Positions 1 to 7,800 of a stretch of DNA of 37,386 nucleotides are shown here, piece after piece. This DNA comes from Magnetococcales bacterium HA3dbin3 (GTDB taxonomy: Bacteria; Pseudomonadota; Magnetococcia; Magnetococcales; DC0425bin3): contig PEAJ01000006.1 of NCBI GenBank assembly GCA_002753495.1, positions 1-37,386 of the forward strand, in the 5' to 3' direction. The notes under the pieces were generated by a model. That model was not told the origin of the DNA. It made no database searches and saw nothing but the letters and a program-made list of their open reading frames with translations. Every line of letters starts with the position of its first letter. Positions within the stretch are counted from its first letter, which is position 1. A program made the translations under genes and the position numbers.

Positions 1-581
1 ATCTTCGCCGCAAGCGGCCGACGCTCCTCCCGCACCAACACACCGGCACCCGAAACAGGGCGTGCGGACGATGTCGGTCGATGCTCCTCCCGCACCGACA
101 CGCCGGCGCCGGGGGCGGCTCCCGTCGATACAAGCGGCCGACGCTCCTCCCGCACCGACACGCCGGCACCCGAAACAGGGCGTGCGGACGATGTCGGTCG
201 ATGCTCCTCCCGCACCGACACGCCGGCGCCGGGGGCGGCTCCCATCGATGCAAGCGGCCGACGCTCCTCCCGCACCGATACACCGGCGCCTTGCGGCGGA
301 GCCGTGGGTTGCGCCGGGCGTTGCTCGACGCGGGCCGGCGCGACGGCGCCTTGCGGCGGAGCCGTGGGTTGCGCCGGGCGCTGCTCGACGCGGGCCGGCG
401 CGACGGCAACGGCCGGAGGAACCTGGGGCGCGGGCTGTGCCGGGCGGCGCTCCTCCCTGGCGCGCGGGTTGGGCCCCTGGGCGGGGTCGGCGGCCTGCGC
501 GCATCGCCCCGGCGATAACACCAGCCCGAACAAAAGAAACAACGACATGGAAACGGCGGTGGACGGCCTGATTGCTTTCAT
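1..581 (-). CDS. Secreted Pro/Ala/Arg-rich repeat protein, N-terminal part; 3' end beyond window start
   Basis: Minus-strand reading from ATG at 581 is open to position 1: MKAIRPSTAVSMSLFLLFGLVLSPGRCAQAADPAQG... (signal peptide), then 20-aa repeats (APARVEQRPAQPTAPPQGAV x2; GAGVSVREERRPLxSxGAAP / GAGVSVREEHRPTSSARPVS alternating). GGGGAAGG ribosome-binding-like sequence upstream. Not in the ORF track because it runs off the edge. Confidence 0.72.
   Translation of the reverse strand, partial: MKAIRPSTAVSMSLFLLFGLVLSPGRCAQAADPAQGPNPRAREERRPAQPAPQVPPAVAVAPARVEQRPAQPTAPPQGAVAPARVEQRPAQPTAPPQGAGVSVREERRPLASMGAAPGAGVSVREEHRPTSSARPVSGAGVSVREERRPLVSTGAAPGAGVSVREEHRPTSSARPVSGAGVLVREERRPLAAK
12..290. 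repeat. 120-bp tandem repeat (two alternating 60-bp subunits), coding
   Basis: aagcggccgacgctcctcccgcacc recurs at 12, 132 and 252 (exact 120-bp period). Confidence 0.9.
291..410. repeat. 60-bp direct tandem repeat, two copies, coding
   Basis: ttgcggcggagccgtgggttgcgccgggcg(t/c)tgctcgacgcgggccggcgcgacggc at 291 and 351. Confidence 0.9.
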
Positions 582-680
582 GGCGAGCCTTCCCCAAACC
601 ACAACCACGCACAAACCGAGCCCGGAACAACGGGCAGGCCCGGCCGCCGCTTGCAAGGGAAGCGGCGGCCGGGAGCGACC

Positions 681-1289
681 TCACTTCCCGGTGTCGGCAT
701 CGTGCCCCTTGCCCTTGTGTTGCCACGCCTCGCGGCGGGCTTCCCGATGTGCCAGCTGCTCCTTGAGGGCATTTTTGACGACCCCCTTCTGCTCCGCTGT
801 CAACCCATTATAGAAGGCAACCCAGCGATCGCGGACGCGCCGGTGCGTGGCCATCCGCGCATCCATCTTCTTGTCATGTTCGGCGAGCAGGGCGGCCGGA
901 TCGGCACTCTCCTCGCTCAGAAACTTCTTGAACAACGCCCCGTGCTCTTCCCTCTGCTGACGCTTCTCTTCCCGGGTGGCCTTGGCCTCCTTTTCCAGGG
1001 TCTGCCAGTGCTGTTCCTGTTCCGGCGTCAGTTTGAGCAGGGGGTGAATCTTGGCGAGAAGGGCATCGTGCCCCTCTCCATGCCGACGATGTGGCCTGTC
1101 CTTGGCAGCCGACCCCTCTTCCCTGGGTGTCGTTGCCGCCGGACGGGTTTGCGGGTTGTCACCTTTTTGCGTGATGGTGGCGGCCTTGTCGGCTGCCTCG
1201 CCCTCCCGCGCCTGGGCCTGCGCAAAAAATCCGCCGACAAGCAGGGCGGTGGCGACAACGAGAAGGGATTTACGGCTCTTTTGCAACAT
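681..1289 (-). CDS. Spy/CpxP-like periplasmic protein (LTxxQ-type motif)
   Basis: Signal peptide (MLQKSRKSLLVVATALLVGGFFAQAQA); LTPEQEQHW and LTAEQKG motifs; charged helical body. Confidence 0.65.
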   Translation of the reverse strand: MLQKSRKSLLVVATALLVGGFFAQAQAREGEAADKAATITQKGDNPQTRPAATTPREEGSAAKDRPHRRHGEGHDALLAKIHPLLKLTPEQEQHWQTLEKEAKATREEKRQQREEHGALFKKFLSEESADPAALLAEHDKKMDARMATHRRVRDRWVAFYNGLTAEQKGVVKNALKEQLAHREARREAWQHKGKGHDADTGK

Positions 1290-1549
1290 GTTTTGATCCT
1301 CCGTGCTGGTGCGCTCAACTTCTGGTTCCCCGGCACTCCTGGTCTTGAGGGTGGCGGGCCACCCGGACCGCCGGGATTTTCGTTGGGGGTGCTCCCCGCG
1401 TGTGCGACCATACGCTACACATCATTTGTGAATGGATTGTTTCCCGCAACCGATCATGCGTAACAATTCGTTTCAGTCGGCGTGGCGTGACATGTTTGGT
1501 AACATCCGCGCGATGTCCTTTTGCATGAAAATTTGCCAGGATGCGGATC

Positions 1550-2284
1550 ATGTCCAATCCAACCGTCTCTCTTCTGATCATCGACGACGACCCGCGCATG
1601 CAGAAGCTTCTGAAGCGCTATTTGAGCGAGCAGGGGTTTCAAGTGTGGACGGCGGAATCGACCCATGCGGCGGACAAGGTGTTGGAGAAGCACCGCGTCG
1701 ATCTGCTTGTGCTCGATCTGATGCTGCCCGGCGAGGATGGCTTGAGTTATTGTCGACGCTTGCGCGGCCGGGAGAATCCGGTGCCGATTGTCATGCTCAC
1801 TGCCAAGGGTGAGGATGTCGATCGGATCATCGGTCTGGAGATGGGAGCCGACGATTATCTGCCCAAGCCGTTCAATCCGCGCGAATTGGTGGCGCGCATT
1901 CAGGCGGTGCTGCGGCGGCGTCCGCGGCTGGTTCCCGGAGCGCCGGAGCTGGATGGGAAGGAGATTCGGTTTGGTCGTTATCAGCTCAACCTGACCACGC
2001 GGCGTCTGCTTGCCGATGGGGAGATGGTGCCGCTGACGACGGGTGAATTTTCCCTGTTGAAGGTTCTGGTGACGCATCCGCGCAAGCCTTTGTCGCGTGA
2101 CAAGCTGCTTGATCTTGCCCGTGGTCGCGAGCATGAGGCCTTTGATCGCAGCATTGATGTGCAGATTTCCCGTCTGCGGCGTTTGCTTGAGGAGGATTCT
2201 GCCGCGCCGCGTTTTATCCAGACGGTGTGGGGGTTTGGCTATGTTTTTGTGCCGGATGGGGATCTGCCGTCCGATAGGTCGTGA
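1550..2284 (+). CDS. ompR: OmpR-family response regulator
   Basis: Receiver domain (IIDDDPRMQKLLKRYLSEQGFQVWTAES, VLDLMLPGEDGLSYCRRLRG, MLTAKGEDVDRIIGLEMGADDYLPKPFNPRELVARIQAVLRRR), near-canonical OmpR signatures, plus winged-helix C-terminus. Confidence 0.93.
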   Translation: MSNPTVSLLIIDDDPRMQKLLKRYLSEQGFQVWTAESTHAADKVLEKHRVDLLVLDLMLPGEDGLSYCRRLRGRENPVPIVMLTAKGEDVDRIIGLEMGADDYLPKPFNPRELVARIQAVLRRRPRLVPGAPELDGKEIRFGRYQLNLTTRRLLADGEMVPLTTGEFSLLKVLVTHPRKPLSRDKLLDLARGREHEAFDRSIDVQISRLRRLLEEDSAAPRFIQTVWGFGYVFVPDGDLPSDRS

Positions 2285-2291
2285 TTGTTGT

Positions 2292-2508
2292 GCAGATCCC
2301 AGGTTATTTGTGGCGTCGGAAATGGGGTCCAGGGGGCCGCGCTCCCTGGTGGGTCCAGGGCAAAGCCCTGGTGGGGTTCGGGGCGAAGCCCCGAGGTTTT
2401 TCGCCCCCCTACCCACGGGCGATTTTCGCATGCCTTTCGCGAAAATCGCCCCCAGGGGGCGGCCATGGCCACGTCGCCTTGCGCTGTTTGCGATTTGGTT
2501 GATCACGC
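2292..2508 (+). repeat. Dispersed modular hairpin repeat, copy A (between ompR and envZ)
   Basis: cagatcccaggttatttgtggcg...ggggtccagggggccgcgctccctggtgggtccagggcaaagccctggtggggttcggggcgaagccccgaggtttttcgcccccctacccacgggcg[hairpin]cgcccccagggggcggcc; same modules at about 20222, 20809 and 37067. Confidence 0.9.
2379..2401 (+). terminator. Intrinsic-terminator-like hairpin in copy A
   Basis: CGGGGC-GAA-GCCCCG stem followed by aggTTTTT. Confidence 0.6.
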
Positions 2509-2529
2509 CTGCTGATGGGGGAATTGCGT

Positions 2530-2587
2530 GCGCGGCAGCGACGCGGGAGGGAAAGATGGCGCGGCAGCGACGCGGGAGGGGAAGATG
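2530..2587 (+). repeat. 29-bp tandem duplication spanning RBS and start codon ahead of envZ
   Basis: gcgcggcagcgacgcgggaggg(a/g)aagatg at 2530-2558 and 2559-2587. Confidence 0.9.
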
Positions 2588-3952
2588 GCCTGGTTCGGGT
2601 CGATGATCATGTCCCGGTTGCGGGGGAGATGGGGTTTGCCGCGCTGGCGGCTGCCGCGCTCCCTGTTCGGGCGTTTGGCCCTGTTGTTTTTTCTCGTCAT
2701 GGCGGTGCGCGATATTGGCGCCTACCTTCTGTTCCATGCCATGACCGATGCGACGCGCGCGCAGCGCCAGGCTGCGCACCTGGCGATCCGGGCCGAGGCC
2801 TTGAGCGAGCTTCTCCTGGGCCTGGATGCCGAGGATCGCGCGGCGACCATCGCGCGCATGGCACAGGGGCGTTATCTGCGCCTGCTGCCGGATGGCCCCG
2901 ACCTGCCGGGGCAGCCCCTGGCGCCCGAGCGGCGCGAGAGGGTGCTTGAGGCCTTGCAGGAGCAGCTGGGTTATCCGGTCGATCTGCGCTCCGCGCGCGA
3001 GGGGATGTGGTTGCGCGTGCAGTTCGCCGGGCGTGGCTACTGGCTGCTTTCGCCACGACAGCCGTTGGAACGTTCGTTCCCGTGGCACTGGTTTGCCGGT
3101 GTTGCCTTGATGGGGATACTGGCGCTGCTGGGGGCGTTTCTTGTGGTTTGGCGCCTGAATGGCCCCTTGCGCCGGCTGGTCGAGGCAACCACCCGGCTCG
3201 GGCAGGGGAAGATGACGACGCTGACCGTGCCGAAGGGTCCCGAGGAGCTGCGTGCCTTGACGGTTGCCTTCAACCACATGCAGGCGGATCTGGCGGCGAT
3301 GGAGGCCAATCGTGCCTTGTTGCTGGCCGGGGTGTCGCATGATCTGCGGACACCGCTGGCGCGTTTACGCTTGAGTCTGGAGATGGGGGTGGAGGAGGCC
3401 GAGCTGCGCGCGGGGATGATCCAGGACATCGAGGAGATGGGGGGGCTGCTCGACCAGTTTCTCGACTTTGCCAAGAGCGAGCAGATCGAGGGGTTGACGA
3501 AGGTGGACCCGGATGCGGTGGTGGCGGCAGTGTGCGCCCGCTATGCGCGTTTGGGCAAGGGGGTGCATTTTCGCACCGGGGCGTTGCCGGTGGTGCTTTT
3601 GCGCCCGGCGGCCTGGCAGCGTCTGGTGACCAATCTGGTCGACAATGCCGTGCGTTATGGCGCGGGCGGCGATGTTGATGTCGAAACCGGGCGCGATGGG
3701 GCGACATTCTGGTTGCGGGTGCTTGATCGCGGGCCGGGGATTCCGGCGGCGGAGCGCGCGCGCATGATGCGTCCCTTTACCCGACTTGATGGCGCGCGCA
3801 GCGGCGGTGGGCGGGCGGGTTTGGGGTTGGCAATCGTCGAGCGGATTGTGCATGCACACGGGGGGACGGTGGTATTGCGCGATCGTGACGGAGGTGGGCT
3901 TGAGGCGCGGGTGGTGTTGCCGATGACGGGACAGAAGGCTGGTGAGATCTGA
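2585..3952 (+). CDS. envZ: EnvZ-like sensor histidine kinase
   Basis: Two TM segments, HAMP-like region, H-box LLAGVSHDLRTPLARLRLSLEMG (EnvZ-like), N-box NLVDNAVRYG, DRGPGIP and GLGLAIVERIV ATPase motifs. Start chosen at 2585 (MAWFGSM) after GGAGGGGAAG. Confidence 0.9.
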   Translation: MAWFGSMIMSRLRGRWGLPRWRLPRSLFGRLALLFFLVMAVRDIGAYLLFHAMTDATRAQRQAAHLAIRAEALSELLLGLDAEDRAATIARMAQGRYLRLLPDGPDLPGQPLAPERRERVLEALQEQLGYPVDLRSAREGMWLRVQFAGRGYWLLSPRQPLERSFPWHWFAGVALMGILALLGAFLVVWRLNGPLRRLVEATTRLGQGKMTTLTVPKGPEELRALTVAFNHMQADLAAMEANRALLLAGVSHDLRTPLARLRLSLEMGVEEAELRAGMIQDIEEMGGLLDQFLDFAKSEQIEGLTKVDPDAVVAAVCARYARLGKGVHFRTGALPVVLLRPAAWQRLVTNLVDNAVRYGAGGDVDVETGRDGATFWLRVLDRGPGIPAAERARMMRPFTRLDGARSGGGRAGLGLAIVERIVHAHGGTVVLRDRDGGGLEARVVLPMTGQKAGEI

Positions 3953-4024
3953 TTCCAATTCCAGATCAGGCGCCTACTTCGTTGGCTGCTTTGTATCCAT
4001 CTCAACTTGGAATTGGCATGCAAT

Positions 4025-4438
4025 TTACAACTCAAGAAACTGCCTTGGTGAAACCACGGCAACGCTGCCATATTCGGTATTCTTGAAATCTTTCAGGTTT
4101 CCTGTGACAAGAAAATCAGCATTCCCGGAAATTCCGGCCTCAAGATATTTCAGGTCATCCTCATCAGGAAGAGATATTTCGAGGTGTTCAGGCTGCACAA
4201 ATATTGCAATATTTGAAATAATATCAATAAGTTCACTCAACTCATCAAAGCGTTCTGCGAAATATTTCCTTTTTGAAACCTCGCGATATTCATTCAGAAT
4301 TTCATCTGATAAAATCACAACCCCCTCACGAACGGCCCTCTCAATCACTTTATAACAAACACCTCTCGTCAAACCTGCGGATATGACAACGTTGCAATCT
4401 ATTATGACCCTCGTTTTCCTCTTCTTTCCGCACGCCAC
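4025..4438 (-). CDS. PIN-domain putative toxin (type II TA)
   Basis: TRVIIDCNVVISAGL N-terminal acidic motif, ILSDEILNEYREV, PDEDDLKYLEAGISGNADFLVTGNLKDF core motifs of the PIN toxin family; overlaps an AbrB-type antitoxin upstream. Exact start uncertain. Confidence 0.85.
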   Translation of the reverse strand: MACGKKRKTRVIIDCNVVISAGLTRGVCYKVIERAVREGVVILSDEILNEYREVSKRKYFAERFDELSELIDIISNIAIFVQPEHLEISLPDEDDLKYLEAGISGNADFLVTGNLKDFKNTEYGSVAVVSPRQFLEL

Positions 4439-4683
4439 TCTTTCAACTCCACTCGCACATCTTCCATGATTTTCTCCTCCTCATGGGGCCTGTCTGGAAT
4501 TCTTGCAAATAAAGCGTCAAGCCTGCCCGTCGCCCTCTTCGAAACCACGGCAACCGGAGTGAAGACAATCCTCCCCTCTTCCGCCTTTGCCTCCAACATG
4601 TCACCAATCCCAACCGGGATCGCCTCCCTCACACGAGCGGGGATCGTAACCTGAAACCTTCTTGTCACCCGGATCGATGCCAT
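4402..4683 (-). CDS. AbrB/MazE/SpoVT-type antitoxin
   Basis: MASIRVTRRFQVTIPARVREAIPVGIGDMLEAKAEEGRIVFTPV is a swapped-hairpin AbrB motif; immediately upstream of the PIN gene. Confidence 0.85.
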   Translation of the reverse strand: MASIRVTRRFQVTIPARVREAIPVGIGDMLEAKAEEGRIVFTPVAVVSKRATGRLDALFARIPDRPHEEEKIMEDVRVELKEWRAERRGKRGS

Positions 4684-4809
4684 GCTCTGTCCCTCTTTGT
4701 TGGCAACCACCGGCGGTGGAATTATTCCACCCGGCTGATTGGATCCTGCGCAAAAGGAGATTTCAAGTCAACGTCATTCTCAATGATCCACGCTTCGATT
4801 CCCTCCCCC

Positions 4810-7800
4810 CTACATCACCACCGACTCAACCTCATGCCAGCCAGCCAGGATCAGGCCGCGCCGACCATCCAGGCTCAGTCGATCCCCACAACGCACCGGA
4901 TGCCCGCTCAGTTCGCCATGATCGCGCGCCGCGCCGCGCACATTGAGCGCCTCGCAGCCCACCACGCACACCTTCGAAAGCCGCGCCGCGACGATGGATG
5001 CATGCGACGTCTGACCGCCGCGCGCCGTCAACAACCCTTGCGTCAGGGCGATCTCCTTGATGTCCTCGGGAACGGTGTCGTAGCGGATCAGGATCAACGG
5101 TGTGTTCGGATCCTCGGCGCGCAGGCTCTGGATCTGCTCGAGATTGAACACCGCGCGTCCACACAAGGTCGCCCCGCTCACGCCAATCCCCTGCGCCAAG
5201 AAGGGATCACCACTCCGGGCATCGACCTTGAAACGCCGCGCCACCAGCGGTTTTTCCGCCGTGGTGATCATGTCGCGCGTCTGCAACAACCAGACGTTGC
5301 CGGCACCGGGGCCATCAAAGGTGAACTCGATCTCCTGCGGACTCCAGCGACGATCGTAGATCAAGGATTTGGCCAGACGCAGCAGCTCGGCATAAACCTC
5401 CGGAAAACAACGTTCAAGGGAGGTGGCCGGATCGCGACCGTCGCTTGTGCACTGTTCGACCGAGATTGGCTGTGTCGCCACCAGCCCGCCGACAATATCC
5501 TCGCCCTGGTTGCCAGGCGTGAAATCCCCCCAAAGCATCACCCGGTTGAGACGCTGCCCGGGGTGCGCGGTAAAAAGCACGCCGGTGCCGGCGTTCTGGC
5601 CGACGTTGCCAAAGATCATCGTTTGCAGGACCACCGCCGTTCCCCAATCGTTGGCGATGCCGAGAATGCGGCGATAATCCTTGGCCTTGAGGGCGTTCCA
5701 GGAGTGTAGAACCTGCTGGATGCTCGCAAGCAGTTGCTCCCAGGGATCCTCGGGGATGACGATGCCGAACGTGCGCGCGGCCGTCTCGTAGGCAAGGGCG
5801 AGCTCCCGCATCTGTGTTGAGGTGAGCTCGCGTTTTTTTGTCACCCCGTGCCGACGCTTCGTCTCGCGCATCAGGTCGGAGAAAGTGGCGCGCCCGAGGT
5901 CGAAACTCATGGCCCAGGATTGGATGAAACGGCGATAATTGTCCCAGGCGAAGTAGGGATTGGCGGTCTCTACGCTGATGCCTTCGACGATGTCGCGATT
6001 GATGCCGACGTTGTGGATGGTCTGCATCATGCCGGGCATCGAGATCATCGCCCCGCTGCGCACGGAAAGCAGCAGCGGCCGCGTCGTCGACCCGTAGCGT
6101 CGCCCGATGCGCGCCTCGATCGCCGCCAGCCGCAGCCGCAGCCGGTCGGTGAAGTCGTTCCAGGCCGGCTGGTAGTGGCGGATGATCTGCCGGCAGCGGA
6201 AAAATTCGGTGGTGAGGATCGTCCCCGGCGGCACCGGCAGGCCAAGATCGCCCATCCGCACCAGATTGAACCCCTTGTTGCCAAGGAGCATCGGGTTGCC
6301 TTCCGGACAATCGGCGGCATCATCGTGAAGATCACGGAAAAGCCGCTCGGGGTTGTAGGTCATGAGCAGGTCCATGCCGCGCGGATCAAGATGGTGCTGC
6401 TGCGCGACCAGTACCTTGAGGATGCGGGCGAGATAACGATCGAGCGCCTGCAACCCGAAGGTGCCGGCAACCAGATCGCGGAAAAACACCTCGCTGATCC
6501 GTTCCAGGGCCAGGACCGGATCATCCCCACGCAGGGCACGATAACGCGGCAAGAGCATCTCTGGTGGCACCTGGGTGATGATCAGGGCGAGATTGTCGCG
6601 ATGATGGCTGGCATAGCACGTCTCGATGATCCCCTTCACCCCCTCCGACAGGCCGCGGAACAGATCCAGATACTGGTAGAAGGTGAGCGGCCGCGTGCGC
6701 AGGGAGTCTTCGAGGATGGCCAGGTAATCACGGAGCCTGTGCGAGGTGATGCCGTCGATGGCCAGGGCGCGCTGGAAGTGTCGCAACTGGCGGGCAATGC
6801 CGCGAAACCCGGCCTGGGTGATAAAATCGTCGGGGATGGTCGCGATCAACGCTTCCAGACTGACATTGGCGAGGTTTTCCAGGCGAAAGGTGAGCGAAAG
6901 GGCATCAAATTTGCGCTCGCGATATTGGCCATAGACCGACGGAATCCCGACCGCGATGTGACGTTTCTGGTAGATCTCCTCATGCGCCGGAAACACCTCC
7001 GGCGACAGGATGACCGCCTGCAACCCTTCGAGGACATCGAGCAGGGTGACGAGGAGGGCTTCATGTTCCACCTCGGCATCGAGGTCGGCGAGCAGGCGGT
7101 CGAGGTGCGGAAAACCCTGAAACGAAGCCTCGCGCAGGGCGGTGTGGATCCCCTCGAACCCCAGATTGTACTTGCGATGCAGCATGTGGTGGAGATGGAG
7201 CAGATGCGCCACCCGCCGCCGATCGCCCTCCGGCAGGTCGGCTGCCCCCATGATCCCGGGCAGGATCCGTTCCAGCGGCGTGGTGAGCAGGCTGGCCGGA
7301 TCGGCGAACCCGGCGGCGACGCAGGCGCGCTGCATCACCCGCCGCACGCCATCGACGAGCGGTCCCGTTTCGGGAATCTCCTCGAGCAACGACGCAGGCA
7401 AGAAAGGCACGAGCGGGGCCTTGTCGCCATCGAACCAGAAACGCACCGCCGCCGCCGCCAGCCCGACCGTGAGGTTGGTGCTTTCGACGTGGCACTGCTT
7501 GCGCAGGAAGTGGATCATGCGATCCTGGCGTTGCGTGAGTTCGTCGAGGTCGGTGGAGACGTTGCGCAGCTCCCCCTCGGCGCCGATCTCGTTGAAATAG
7601 ACCGGCAACAGGCGCGCAAGCTGCTTGATGAGGTTGAACACCGGCTCGATGGCGCTGTTGAGGAGACGGGTGATCTCCTTCTGGAACAGGTCGGTATCCT
7701 TGATGCAGGTGCCGGTGAGGTGAAGATTGACGATCAACGCCGACAACAGCGTCGCGCTCCATTTCGGATTCTGCCCGATCAGGGCAAGCCAGATGCGCAC

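Noticed and set aside
12-290. Possible CRISPR or non-coding satellite
   Set aside because: 120-bp and 60-bp units preserve a minus-strand reading frame; coding repeat is the simpler explanation.
62-813. Three overlapping plus-strand ORFs (62-571, 81-518, 304-813)
   Set aside because: They arise from in-phase tandem repeats; the minus-strand frame has a signal peptide, RBS and coherent 20-aa repeats.
1454-3340. 628-aa minus-strand ORF
   Set aside because: Antisense to ompR and envZ and spans their spacer; low-complexity Arg/Gln/Pro-rich sequence.
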